From Lunularia cruciata (Eukaryota > Streptophyta > Marchantiopsida > Lunulariales > Lunulariaceae): a DNA stretch of 64,000 nt. The DNA lies in NCBI GenBank assembly GCA_948567375.1, contig OX419761.1, positions 5,148,501-5,212,500 on the forward strand. Direction: 5' to 3'. The translations under genes and the position numbers were made by a program. This document shows, in pieces, positions 31,533 to 43,860 of this stretch; positions within the stretch are counted from its first letter, which is position 1, and each line of letters starts with the position of its first letter. The notes below the pieces were generated by a model. It saw nothing but the letters and a program-made list of their open reading frames with translations, was not told the origin of the DNA and searched no databases.

Positions 31533-31879
31533 CTCCCACTTAATGAGATTTTAGGATAATTTCCATATCTACTATACATTTCCTATATTTTTCTTAGTTA
31601 GGGCTTTAGTACACATATTTACTATCATTTTTTATGTAGGATAATAAACTAACTCCACAATACTTTCTTTCTCTTTCTCTTCTACAAACCTTCTTGTAAT
31701 ATCTATATGCTTAGTCCTTGGGGATGTACAAGATTTTTATGAATTGCTATGCTTCTTGCATTGTCACAAAATGATATTGTAGGATTTTTTGGTTCAAATC
31801 CCAACTCCTTACAAAGTCTACTATTCCATATGATTTCCCTTGTAGCATTTGAGGCTACCATGAATTTTGCGTAAGTAGT

Positions 31880-33400
31880 AGATAGTGCAATAAATGCTTT
31901 CTTTTTTTAACTATGAAGTTTTTTTGCTCCTCCACTAAGCATAATTACATATCCATTAGTTGATCTATTGTTATCAAAATCATCTCCCCAAATAACATCC
32001 TTATGTGCTTGTACAGTAGGAGAAGGTGTGCTCTCTTGCTTTTTATACTCTAAAAATGCATTTTGGGTGCCTTTCAAATATCTGAACGCTCTCTTCAATA
32101 TGTTTACGAAGGCCTGCTAGCGTACCTAGCAAGTGCTCCTAATGCATAACATATATCAAGTCTTTTGCAGACATGATAAACATCAGAAAACCAAGAGCAC
32201 TATGATATAGAAATTGAAAGGTTTTGTCATGGTCTTTACCTCTCTTTCTATGCTTCAATTATGCTTCCACCCTAGATCAAGAGGTGTAGAGATAGTTTTG
32301 CCTTTTTCATTTGGTACTTGTCCAATATTTTTTTCATGTAGTATCGTAACTAATCCAACCTACTTTCATACCTCAGTTCACATTAGTCTCTATAATAATT
32401 TTTATTACACCAAAGATAGTCAATTCAAAGACAAACATAGGAAATCTATCACTCCGATGATGTCTGATTTATTTCCCCACAACAACAATAGAAAATCTAC
32501 ATATACACCTTACATGCTTACATATATCTATGTAAGCATCATCCTAAGAATAGATAATCATGTTAGAATCTGCTTGGTTGAAGCCTTGTTGTCTCAAGTA
32601 TGAATCTGTTTTCTCATACTGAGCTCTTGGTGCTTGCTTAAGGGCATATAAGGCTTCCTTAAGCAGAAATGATTTTCAAAGTACCAATTTGAAACATCAA
32701 TATAGAAGGTCTCTTTTAGATCTCCATTCAAAATGTTGTCTTGACATCTAACCACTCCACTTCTCAATCTCTCCTTATACCAAGTGCTAGAAGCATCTAG
32801 ATAGATCCATACTTAGCTATATGAGCAAATGTCTTGATGAAAATAAAAATTTCTTTTTGAGTTGAAGCCTTTGCACAAAGTCTTGCTTTGTACTTCAAGA
32901 TTCTCAATCTTAAGTCCATGTTTTACACTAAATACCCATTTCTAACCAATTTCTTTTCTACCTAGTAGTAAATCAGCTAGTACCCATGTACCATTGGTAT
33001 AAAGAAACTTCTTTTCTTATGCAACAACCAAATCTCATTGATTCCAATTTAATCTATGCTGTGCTTGTCGTAAAATTTTAGAATCCGCATCTGTCTCAAT
33101 GTAGATGTAAGTTTCACTTGGCATCAATTCTATCATGTATGATTATTGCTCAAGAAGAAGCCAAATATATCAATAGGCTTTCTCACTCTCTTTGATCTTC
33201 TTGGACCTTTAGTCAAAATTTCCATGTCATTTCTTAACTTATATGGAATTTCACTAAGAAATTATATACCTAAGGTTAGCTTCTGTGGGCTTTTTCTCCA
33301 TTTTCAGCAATAGGAATAAAAAAACTACTTGCTTTGGGCACCTTCTATACACGTTCAAAGTCTCTTGGGGGACTCAAGTTCAAGTAAGGATTTCTCTTCT
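31880..33400 (-). pseudogene. Copia reverse transcriptase and RNase H remnants
   Basis: The clearest part is the minus-strand frame 32098-31907: KRAFRYLKGTQNAFLEYKK, WGDDFDNNRSTNGYVIMLSGGA. This is the copia RNase H signature (R-Y-L-K-G-T, then D-x-D-x-R-R-S-T-S-G-Y). Between about 32600 and 33000, scattered reverse transcriptase blocks occur, including KWVFSVKHGLKIENLEVQSKT. Stops are numerous and no intact catalytic YVDD block could be read. It would copy and process element RNA if intact. Confidence 0.7.
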
Positions 33401-33479
33401 CATGATTGATATGAAGAATTGATCATGTAACTTTGAAAGATAGATTGATCAAGCTGATATGCTAGCTCCAGCACTTCAT

Positions 33480-33950
33480 CGTTGTTTTCTCTCAAAGTTT
33501 TCAACTCATCAAAGAGAACCACCCAACTTCTAATAACCCATCTGATCTTAGGATTGAAAAGGAGATACTCTTAAGATTCTCTTTCTAACCTAAAAATATA
33601 ATCCTTTTAAATTTCTTGTTGGACTTTCTCCTTTGCTCCTTAGAAATATGAGCAAGACATCCAAAAACTGTCAATGTAGAATCATTTGGTTTCTTTCCAC
33701 TCCGACATTCTTCAAGAGTTTTCACTTGTAATGTAGTAGTACAATTGATATTCCTCAAGAAGTTAGAAGTAGTGTTAGTTGAACCTAAAAATTTCCTCTC
33801 TAGCTTGGCATGTTGAAGCATTGCTACTACTGTGCCCACCAACATACGATTCAACCTCTCTTCAACTCCATTTTGGCTAGATTATCTTTAGCAATGTAGT
33901 CAAGAAGAATTTGTTTCTTTGATAAGAAAGAAAGAAAGTCCTCATTTTGA
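33480..33950 (-). pseudogene. Copia integrase fragment
   Basis: The minus-strand frame 33854-33585 reads MNRMLVGTVVAMLQHAKLERKFL, then NINCTTTLQVKTLEECRSGKKPN and TVFGCLAHISKEQRRKSNKKFKRIIFLG. This is the C-terminal half of a copia integrase, from the N-x-T-L region after the catalytic Glu to the G-C-x-A / I-F-L-G-Y block. Upstream pieces run on to 33950 (QNEDFLSFLSKKQI, then a degraded P-Q-Q-N-G-V-E-R region). It is cut where the D LTR begins. Confidence 0.85.
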
Positions 33951-34530
33951 TACTTGTAGTGCACAACTTAAAAAAAGTTGCAATATTTTTTATTTTACTT
34001 ATTTTTGATGGAGATAGAGCATGTTATCAAGTTCAAGTTATTTAAGGGAAGAAACCCCTTATATTTGTATTCTTTGGATTTCATCTATATATTTGAGAGA
34101 TACAAAGAGTACATCACCAAAAATCTCTACAAGAAGAAGTCAAGTCTAAAGAGGGGTTGGGTACAAAGAAAAAAAGTACAAAGAATCTTTGGAACCAAAG
34201 ACCATATGCCAATTTGAATGGCACACCTAGATAAAGAACCATTACCAAGGACTATTTGCACCCATTGGAGAATTCTCGTATGTTTATAGTGAGAGCTCAT
34301 CCATTGGGGACTATTACTACAAAATCCTTAGCTATAAATCTAAGTGCCATTTTAGTTATCTCACTCCTTGCTAGAAATTTTCAAGAAGATTCCAAAGAAC
34401 ACTCAAGTAGTCTTAACTCCTTTGTAGTTGACACTTCTTTGTAGTTGTAGCACACTCAATAGAAATATGGTTTGATCAAGAAAGGCTATGAAGAAGATCT
34501 CTAAGATGATAATTTGATCTCCAAGAAAAA
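33951..34530 (+). repeat. D LTR, copy 1 (3' boundary approximate)
   Basis: Homologous to 49248-49825: gaagaaaccc, ggtacaaa, caaagaatctttgga, ccaatttgaatggcac and ctataaatctaagtgccatt are shared. A TATA box (ctataaat) lies near 34330. I could not fix the LTR end or a primer-binding site. Confidence 0.65.
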
Positions 34531-36930
34531 AATAAATGGGCAATAATGGCAAGGAGTTATTTACTACAAAGCAAACCTTTGATGTACTTCTCAAGAATTG
34601 GGAGTTAGGTTCACTTACCATGACTCAAAACATGAAAAGGAGGACCAAGAGAGCACATGAGGATCTTTAGGATAATCCTTATAGTTGGGAAGAAGAACAC
34701 TAGAGGATAATGCTAGGAGATGACATAGGTCACTCAAGAGCAATGATATTGGACACAAAGTTTAGGGACATTGGCATAGGAATTCAATACAAAGATCATT
34801 TACTCCTTTGCAAAGAAGAGATACTAGTAAAAATTGGAGAGTGTCAACTTATAAGGATCTTGCTTGTAGTTATATAGTTTAGTCCAAAATGAAACTATTT
34901 CACCCAAAGCGCACCACCTACTTAACCATCAACCAAAAAATCCTTTTTGAATAGTTATACAAAGAGTAACATATACACTAGGACTATATGTTCTATTGGT
35001 AGGCTTGTTCTATGATTAAGGAATTTGAGGAGGAAGAATGAGCTATCCACCTTGCACCATTTACAATTCACTTCTACATGGGATTGAATTTGCTGAGAGA
35101 AGATGAGAGGAAGAGATTTTGTAGTCATTTTAATCAGGAGGAGTATTTCACTATTCAATGAAGGACCTAAAACAATCACAAACAACCAAGCTATATGCAA
35201 AATTTTCTAATTATAGTTACTTTGTGGAGGTGCAAGAACTGATAATAAAAATCACACCTAAGAAGAAGAAGCAACCTTCATCGAGCAACCATCTAGAGAA
35301 GGTGCCAAAGTGAACAAGAAAGAATACTAAAGTGGTAGATATTTCTTTGGATGAAGATGAAGGAGAAGCTAAAAAAGAAAGCAAGGAGGAAGGCAATAAA
35401 GAGTAGCTCACATTTCAAGAAACCAAATTGAATTAAAGAGAAGATGGAGAGTACTATGCAGATGTGGAGTCAGCTCTACAAGTAGGAGTATAGACCCAAC
35501 AAGAAGAAATTATGGGTGAAAAACACAAAGATCAAGAAGATCTTTGGCCCAAAGAACTTGCAAGTTTAGTCCAAGCATAGCCAAATGATGGAGATCAAGG
35601 AGAAGAGGGAGATCAAAGTTGATGTATGCAAGCACAAAGAGGTTCTAGCATCCACATACCACAAAGATGGAGTAAAATTCATTATAGCAACTAAATTTTT
35701 ATCCCCACCTATAGTAGATGGAGTAGACTGCATTGTTAATTTGGTTTGACCTACATTTGAGGTCCTTATAGATGATCCTACCTCAATATTGAGAAGAGTA
35801 GCCAGATGCAATGGACTCCACTTTGTTGGTCAAGAGGTTGCATATGAATAGGTATGCATTGAATGTAAAGTTGGCCATAGGCTTACATAAAAAAGGTAAG
35901 GAAACTTTATAAAGAAGAGTGCATGAAGGTAAATGATCTTGTGCGAGAAAACCATGAAGTGAAAAAGCATAAGACATCTCTAGTCATAGAGCTTAAATCC
36001 TTTGAAGAAGATGTCCAAAGACTTCATGGAGAATTGAGTGCTCCTTACCTTGAAGTGAAACACAAGCAGCAAGAGTACAAAGAAGAGCTGCAAAAGAAGG
36101 AAGATATTTCAGGTAAGCTGGAAAGTGACAAGGTGAGGATAGTCACTTTGGAGTTGCAAACAACCAAGTACCAAAAGGAGGTGGCAACATAGATAGAAGT
36201 CTTGTAAGAAGAACTTTAGAAGGAGAAAGAAAACCAACCCGTAACCAGAGCCAACATGATGGATGGCATCATAGATGAAGTACAAGGAGCTATAATCATT
36301 TGAAGGAGGATATTGTTAAGATACTAAAGAATTATAAGATCTTTAGAATCATATGATATAACTTAAGGAAGAAGTAACAATAAGTAGGATAAACAAGGCC
36401 AAGCTTCATGAGCTAGAGTCAAACATTCAAACTCTTAGTGCTTAAGTCTACAAAGACCCAAAGATAGAGCAAATGTCCTTGCAATTGAGGGAGCATGTAG
36501 ATAGAAGGTTCCAAGAAACTTGTGATAAAATAATGTTAGAAAAATAAAATTACAAGGAGAGAATTGAAATCCTTAGGAAAATTTGAGGCAAGTTAGTTCT
36601 TCATTGTAGTTTTGCACAAAAAACTTTCATTAAATCAAGATTCTTTGCAATTGTAAAGTTATGTGGTAGTTGTAAGATCTTTGGAGTAGCAAGAAGATGT
36701 CCCAAGACAAAAAAGTAGAGTTTCTTAGGAGTGGAGTAAAATAAATTTTCAAGACATGTGATAGTGATGTAGTAGTGTACAAATCAGCAAAGTAGGATAA
36801 CCCATGATATTAGAATCATAAAAGTATAGTTCAAGTAAGTGAAATCTTGATAGATCTTTGCACTTCCTTAGCCATCAGATTTCTTTGGTTTTGAGAAGGG
36901 AGAAGGCATCTTAGGCTTCTATCACATGTA
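34531..36930 (+). pseudogene. Element D ORF1 region (unit 1), coiled-coil rich
   Basis: Between LTR and gag lies a sense region duplicated in unit 2 (49826-50050 plus 57311-59440). Its first part reads MTQNMKRRTKRAHEDL and AMILDTKFRDIGIGIQYKDHLLLCKEEILVKIGECQLIRIL in changing frames. The clearest frame, 35923-36192, is a charged helix of coiled-coil type (MKVNDLVRENHEVKKHKTS, then repeated Glu, Lys and Leu). Extra ORFs before gag are known in Tat-lineage elements. I do not recognise the protein and assign no function. Confidence 0.5.
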
Positions 36931-37600
36931 AATATTCATTTAGACTATGTGAGTTGAATAAGGCAAAAGAGCTAGAAGCTCTTTGTCACTTTTGCTTAAT
37001 TCCAGGTGTTGGGTTTATGTCTTTGATGAGTAGTTGTGAGGAATCTTTGTCATAGGAACACAAGATTTTGAGTGTGTGATCACTAGTGCTTGAGGCTAGG
37101 GTCTGGGACCCTTGGTAGTTTTGAAGGAACAGAGCAATGTCTTGATGGGTCTTAACTGAGCTATAGTGTTGAAAGTACCATGGAATAAAAAAACAAAGAA
37201 TAATTACCAATGCTAAGAGCTTTTGGAGTTGTGTCTTCTAGGAGTGCTAGAATGTGGACTTTGGATTTGATGTCTTTGTAGTAGAAGTATCCTCTTTGGA
37301 GTGATTGATTCATCACCTTTAGGGAATATTTGGAACTTATTATACGTGAGATTATTTGTGGTTTTATTTTTGCCATAATGTGCCGGAGTTGGTGATGCAA
37401 TACTCTTTTAGGAGTGGTTCTTGCCCAAGCAATTAAATAAGAAACAATAAAGGATTGCAATGATGACACTTTTGTTTAAATCTAGCCATTTGTACTTGTA
37501 TGTCTATGAGAATAACCTATTTTTTGCTATCATGTTGTAAATTGGACAACATTGCGTTGCCACATATTCTTTTAGCACCGCTGCTAGGAATACTATGACA
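36931..37600. other. Segment present in D unit 1 but not in unit 2; no gene seen
   Basis: About 670 bases with no counterpart when 33951-41000 is compared with the second unit (the match jumps from about 59440 to 59520). It could be an insertion in unit 1 or a deletion in unit 2. No coding similarity. Confidence 0.45.
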
Positions 37601-40600
37601 ACCGGAAAATATCACTTTTGCGGTAATCAAATAAGTAAAGTTTGTTCCTGTAGAGATACACATTAGAGTTAGTCAAATACAAAGTCAAATAGTAACAAGC
37701 AATTCCTCTTGGTTGCATCTTTAAACTCTCAAGTAGAAAGTACATCTAGAAGAGAGTAACAAACACTAGATTGCAGTCTTGTCACAATAATTTGTCACCC
37801 ATAATCACAAATCTGTCAAATCTTTCCAAAAATCTTGATTGTGATGATTTAGTCCATCCCAAAAATGGCTACTTCTCTATAGAACAACTTTACCTCAGAA
37901 TTATGTTCTACTCCTCCATTGAAAGCACAACTTCCTTGATCAAAATTGCTTCACATCAACGTTGCACTCACAAATGCAAAATACTACAAACATTATAATT
38001 CCTCTCAGATCTATCAAAGTATTACTTTGATTGCACTTCACTCAAGATCTAACACACAAAATGAAGATCAAGGCTATGGAATTCAATATCCAGCAAGCAC
38101 ACTAACTTGCACTTTGAAATTCTCTCAACACTCACAAGCACACACACAAAATTGATACTTGGAATTAAGCACAAGCGACAAGCACTTAACTCAACACTTT
38201 GCTTTAGCTATTCTTAGGATTATGAACACTAAGCAACATTTTACTACAAAGGCCTCCTTTAAATAAGTTGAGCTCTTGACAATTATCTAACTACCTAAAC
38301 TGCTTCATAAAAATCACTAGACCCAAAATAATAACCCATTGCTTCATATCTATCAATTCCTATCTCAAATTTGTTATTACTCTGATCCAATGTCAACATT
38401 GACTTTGGCTTCCAAACCCGATGATCCTTCTACTTCTGGTTTATCTAATTCTACTACATCTTTCACTATTTCTACTACTTCTTCACCTTAAACTACAATT
38501 GCAATGGTGGGTATCCTATTTAACTCTTTATCTCCCGACTCACTCTTCTCCAATGTCTCAGATGATTGATCCAAAGACACCTACACTCCTAACTCTCTTA
38601 CTTCGGACTTTGTTTCTAACTTCATGGTACTATGAAGTCTCTATAATTCCAAATGTACGAAGTCCAACCTAAGACACACATTGTCTCTTGCTTCTAATAT
38701 CTTCCTATCTACTTGATCTCTCAAGCAAATCAACAACTTGTTCAAGTCAATGTGTTTTGCTTTCTTCCTTCTTGTTCCCTGCACTAGCAATTTCAATTTT
38801 TGCAGTCTTGCTTCCTCCAACTAAACCTCAAACATTGTACCAAGCATTGCCTTCACTCTTATAGAGACTTCTTCAATTGGCTCCCGCGTTGGTGTCTGCA
38901 GCTTCTCTCTCTCGGCTAATAACTCTTCTTAATACATCTTCACCTCATCTTCAAACTCGGCCTTCAATGCTTCTTTCTCCTTCATACTTTGCGTTAGCTG
39001 TTCTTCCATTCCTCTAACTAACCCGTGCAATTGTCTTCTTCTCTGCCTCGCGTGGCTAACTCCTATTGCCAAGCCCGATCTTTCTTTGCCACACTTGCCT
39101 TCAAAATTTCCAACTTTTGTTCCATTACAACAGTCATTGCCTTCAAATGGATAGCTTCCACTCAAGTATCATGCACTTTGGGCCTCAAGGCCTCAATCTT
39201 CACCAACTGCTCCTTCTGATCTTCTTCTTGCTTTGCCATAGCTTTGCCTCTCTTCACAAAGTCTTTTGTTAAACTCCCAATTTCCTTCCTCCTCAGCTCT
39301 ACATCAGTCCAAATTTCTACTAATTCATGCTCTCCCCAACTCAACTTTCTTCTCAACTCCAAATTTTCATCACTCATATACTGTACTACCACCAATTCAT
39401 AGTTCACTCTTGAGTGATATCTCTTCAATTCTTCTGTCTTCTTTTGCAATTGCAACAGCAAGAGACAAACTACCTACGACAAGTACGCTACTCCATCAAA
39501 GACCTGCAAGCTCTCAGATTGCTTTGGCTCCTCTCTCCTCCCTTCTTCTACTGGAACTCTACTCCAAAGTCTTAATCTTCTAACTCTCAAAGGTATGTCA
39601 TCTGAGCTGTCCCCCTCTTCCACTACCGGACTTACATTACTTGCTTCTGCCCCTGCAATAGTAAAACTCCCTCTTTTTTTTCCTCTTTGAACTTCTGACT
39701 TTGGCTCAGCCTCCAGAGTTTCTTCTATCTCTACGATGGGCAATTTGTGGCACATGTTTTCTTGTCCTTCCATCCAATCAATGGCCGCATGGAACTTTTG
39801 CTCTTCCTTGTGAGCATCATCTTCTCCTTGTTGCTAAACTTCCACCTCCTCTTCACTTCTATTGCTTGACTCTTGACTTTGCAGCGTCAACTCCGGTTCT
39901 TCTTCTTCTCCTGAGTCTTTTGTCTTGTACTCGGCTTCACCTTCCAACTCTTCTGCTCTTGACGACTCATTGAGCACCACAACCTCTCGCCTCGGGTTCA
40001 CCTTCCTCACTTTCTTTGGCTTAATTGGCGACCAACTCTCCTCCCAAAAACTCTACTTCCTCATCTTTGAGATGGTCACTAATACTCTCAAATATTGCCC
40101 TATGCGTGCATAGTATTCATCACTAATTTGGATATGTCAAATATACTGCTATTCCTTGTCATCTGTAGTCTTTTGTAAGTCTAGATGAAAATGTAACACC
40201 ATCTTTCTTTGCTCAGTCTCCTTCATCAAATTCAGTCTGAAGTAGAAATGGGCAGCAAATGGCACCAAATAGTGAGGAGCATCTCAATCTCTCCACCACA
40301 ATACCATCTATCATGTTCTTTGGTGAAAGCACTTTGCTCAATTTACTAGTGAGCTTGCAAACATTTGGTGGAAGAAGATTGCTTGATGCTTCATTACATA
40401 AGTTGTGCAATCAGGCTTGAAGAGTGCCATCATTGCCCCAACAGTGCTTTGACGGACTGGGTCTTGATAGGTATCCACCTTGTGCATGTTCTACATGCAT
40501 GGCACCGTAAAAGAATTGCAAATTTCATTTGTCTCCTCCACAGACTCTCCTTTCTTGAGAAACATTGACCCAATTTCCTCACTGGCCTCTCTTCCCAACA

Positions 40601-41000
40601 CCAACCTCCAATCTGACTCTATCCATTGTGCTAGATTGCCTCTCTTCCCTTCATTCTTAGGTCCCTCCTCACAATCACTCAAGGCTACTTCTACCATGAA
40701 CCCTGCCATGGAAAACTCAAATTCCAATTCCATGGCAGAAAAGTGATCCTAAGTCTACTTAGTACTTCAATCTGAGCGATCATATCTAACCTTTGAATTA
40801 TTGGATCTCTCATTGTAAGCAAAGGACTCTTCTTCTCACCCTTCTTTGGCATTGTGCAATCTCTAACGCATGGTAATTTAAAGATAATTCTATTGTCTCT
40901 TGGTCTCAAGATCCCAACTCCTTCCAAATTGTTAAACATCAAACACACAATTGGCTTTGCTATAGGCACTCCTTTGGGTCAACTACTTTGTGGCTTAGGA
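37601..41000 (-). pseudogene. Antisense coiled-coil coding region of element D (unit 1)
   Basis: On the minus strand a series of overlapping frames runs from 40969 to about 38500. One N-terminal piece contains MPKKGEKKSPLLTMRDP. A middle piece (40733-40491) has LALSDCEEGPKNEGK-like acidic sequence and ESVEETNEICNSF. Long charged helices follow (39773-39474, 39461-39162, 39165-38929: ELRRKLSWGEHELVEIW, MEEQLTQSMKEKEALKAEF). A TATA-like TTATTTAAA on the minus strand is at 38258-38266. The equivalent region occurs in unit 2 at 59520-61530 in the same place and orientation. I do not recognise the protein. Confidence 0.5.
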
Positions 41001-42024
41001 TACTTCTATGACATTTCAAAATCTCCTCGATGAAGTCCCAATTTTATAGCTCTTCATTGATCAACCATTCCTCCGTCGCTTGTCATTGAAACACACTCCT
41101 TCTGTATGAGTTCCCCCTAGTGTTATCCATGTAAGTAGTTTGCACCTTGTCTGCCATTTCTTTGCCTATACTTTCTTGACTGGCCCATTTAAAGGGAAGT
41201 TGTTATGTTGTCTTTGCATCAGCTTGATCACCCCGAGGTTCCCTTACTTTGGGTTTCTCTGGCCGGGTCTGGTCCGAGTACTTTGCTTTTGACTTAGAGT
41301 CATGTTACTTTGGGTTTGAACCCAAAGACACAATTATTCTCCTTCCAATGCCATTTGGGTTCAATCCAAATTTTTTTGTATACTTTTGCTTCAAAATAGA
41401 ATAGAAACTACAAAAATGAAAAATGTGGGTACCACAAATACATTCTGTGGAGTAGTTTGATACAAAGATTGGATAAGGCAATGAATGTCATCAAGGAATT
41501 GAGTACTACAAGAAGTCCTTCAAACTCCTCGTGACTTAAGAGCCTTGAAGAGGAATAAAAAACATGAAGTTGAGTGGCATACAACACAAGAAAAGCTAAA
41601 GATGAAGTTGATAAGCTTGAGTGAAAAATAGTGGCATACATTGAATTGGCCCTTTTACACTTGTGCCTCTAGAAAGGTAAGTTTGGATTCCAAAATTAAC
41701 CTAAGTTTGCTACTTCTCCTCAATCTAGTTAAGAAGAGATGACTCCAAGAACTTTAAGGAAGAAGTCCCTTAAGTATGTGTAAGGAGACAGGTGCACATA
41801 CTTTACTACAACTTTCTTCCCCAAGTTTAGGGAAAGATAAAGATTACTTACCATTGGCCATCTTTAATCAATTAGTACAATCACTTTTGTTGATCAAGAA
41901 CTGACTAATACTTCCAGGAACACCAAAGAATTGGATCAAGGTGAACCTTTGTCAAACATAGATATACACAAAGGTTTCCCTAATTTCATACAGATTCAGA
42001 TTTGTTTCAAATATTTAGTGCAAG
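41001..42024. other. Spacer before D gag, no gene seen
   Basis: About 1 kb without a convincing frame. It probably belongs to the element leader. The last 30 bases before 42025 run into the gag frame. Confidence 0.45.
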
Positions 42025-43150
42025 ATGATTAGTCATTCTAGTTGTTTCTTTCTTGCTCCTATCCTAATGGGTAACCCAACACCCTTCACTCAGCAAAGTT
42101 ACCAGAAGTTTAAAGGCCAAGATGAAGAAGATCTTGAAATATTCATGAAAGAGTTTGAGGTGATATTGGTAGCCAACAAAGAGGACAAAAATGCCAACAG
42201 ACTCCAAATATTTCCAACTTTGTTGAAGAAGGATGCCAAGAATTAGTACATCCATATAAGTCAATGGAGTGGATGGGCCTACCGTTAGGGGTCAATTTTT
42301 GCAAAGGTTTAAGGAGTTGGGCCATTAGGCAAATGTCTTCACCACATTAAAAAATCTAGAATGCAAAAAGAATGAAAGGTTGCAAAACTACATAGAGGGG
42401 TTTCAAATCCTTTTGAGTAGAGTAAAAAGGAGACAAGTCATCATAGGATATTTGGATGCTCAAGAAGTAGCATGGTTCATAGGAGAATTATTAATAGAAT
42501 TGCAGATCTCTGCCAAAGATCAAGAACATGATACATTAATAAAGGTGATGAAGTCCATAGAATTGTATGAGTTATCTTGATTGGATCCCTCAAGGAAGCA
42601 TCATCAAGGAAGAAGTTCAAGAAGAAAAAAAAGCAGACCAACACAAAGATCCACTTCTTTGTCTTTGGAATTATCCAATTTGTCTTCATCTTTGGAGTCA
42701 TCTTTGTCTAAGGATGAGAAAGGACAAAGAAGAGATAAGAAAGTTACTTGTAGACAAAAGATGATCTCAACTCCAAAGACTTCTACAAATTGAGTATAAA
42801 GTTAAAAGGCATCAAGGAGTTTGCTAATTTCAAAGTGCAATTGGTGGGAGCAGAGGAAAGGCAAAGACCACCCTCATACACTTGACCAAAATTTGGTGCA
42901 CAACTTGTGGTAAGCCAAGATATGTTCATCTAGAATATTTATCTACATGTCCCACTTACTTATTATGGCAAGTAGAATGTGCTCTTGCATATGAAGAGCA
43001 AAAGTACTATGTAGTGGAAGATGAGAAAAGTCTTTGCAGTACCTGAGGTGCTTACTACAACAATGGATCATCTTGTCAGTATTCCCAAGTATGTGCTTAA
43101 GGAGTATGCAAGCAATAAAACTCAACAAAGGATCACACCATCTAGGTAAA
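42025..43150 (+). pseudogene. Element D gag
   Basis: A frame from 42025 to 42246 reads MGNPTPFTQQSYQKFKGQDEEDLEIFMKEFEVI: a short N-terminus then the F-x-G-x-x-x-x-D-x-x-x-F-x-x-x-F pattern of retrotransposon gag. Further helical pieces follow to 42580 (NYIEGFQILLSRVK). A zinc-finger-like remnant IWCTTCGKPRYVHLEYLSTCPT lies near 42895-42957, then LLWQVECALAYEEQKYYV. Spacing in the finger (C-x2-C-x6-H-x6-C) differs from the standard knuckle, so it may be degraded or a variant. Stops break the frame. Confidence 0.65.
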
Positions 43151-43419
43151 ATATGATTCCAAGTACATGTTACAATTCTAGAGCTCTAGAGCACTAGTTT
43201 CTTAATTTCCTAGAGCTTAGGAAATAAGTTATTTGCTACATACTACACTTTATATACTATACACTCTAGTCAAATTGGAATTTTGTCTAGCTTAACCTTT
43301 GCGCACTCATTCTCTTTCTTCCCCCTACTTTTTCACTTCCCCATTGAGACAATAAGACCATAAGGTACATTTACTAGCAATCTTTTTCTTCTAATTGATT
43401 TTGCATCCTCCTCTTTAAT

Positions 43420-43860
43420 TCATCTCTCCATGTTGTTCAAAGAAGGCCTGTACTTATATGGAGTCCAAGAGCCTCTAGGAAGATGAGCACAACAATTGAT
43501 AGCCATCTGTCCAACTTAGCCGCAGTTATAGCAATGATGTTGGTCTTCTTGAGTCCCTTCTCCTCATGGGATTCCATCTCTCCTTTCTTTGAACCGTCCT
43601 TGTTCTCCTTGGACAAGTCATGCTCCTTCATCTCAGAACCAAATGTTGCCCAATTCCATAGGAATTGGTCTGCCAAGTGCGGTGTTTCAGCCCAATAATG
43701 TTGAGTCTGTACTACCTCTTCACCTCCTACAAGTGCCCCTACTATTCTTTGAGCATAGGTCATACCCCTTCACCTCTCCCTACTATTCTCTGAGCATAGG
43801 TCATGTTGTAAAACTGTCCTCAACCGCCTACACCCAAGCCACTTGGTTTGCACAACCACT
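43420..43860 (-). pseudogene. Fragment of C-family gag, without LTR, inserted in D
   Basis: The minus-strand frame 43763-43437 reads YAQRIVGALVGGEEVVQTQHYWAE, then KEHDLSKENKDGSKKGEMESHEEKGL. This aligns with C gag at about 18140-18365. The zinc-knuckle region follows, in another frame, near 43440-43540 (HCYNCG-like, then a degraded second half). It lies in opposite orientation to D and has no LTR on either side. A 46-base near-duplicate (actattctttgagcataggtcat) at about 43739-43804 sits at its upstream end. Confidence 0.8.

Larger units (their letters stand above)
31120..33950 (-). mobile_element. Degraded Ty1/copia element, minus strand, truncated on its 5' side
   Basis: From right to left the minus strand reads integrase (33950-33480), reverse transcriptase remnants, RNase H (32110-31880), polypurine tract (31541-31533) and a 3' LTR (31532 leftwards). 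Integrase before reverse transcriptase is the copia order. Gag, protease and the 5' LTR are missing because family-D sequence begins at 33951. Confidence 0.8.

Noticed and set aside
39162-39773. Antisense coiled-coil frames as a captured host myosin- or kinesin-like gene
   Set aside because: Only heptad-like charge patterns are visible, with no motor or other defined domain. Coiled-coil composition alone does not identify a protein.
33951-42024. An 8-kb LTR for family D, since the whole stretch recurs after 49248
   Set aside because: The repeat contains an LTR-like part with a TATA box near 34330 followed by ORF regions, and the second copy follows the polypurine tract of the first. A tandem unit with ordinary LTRs explains it better.
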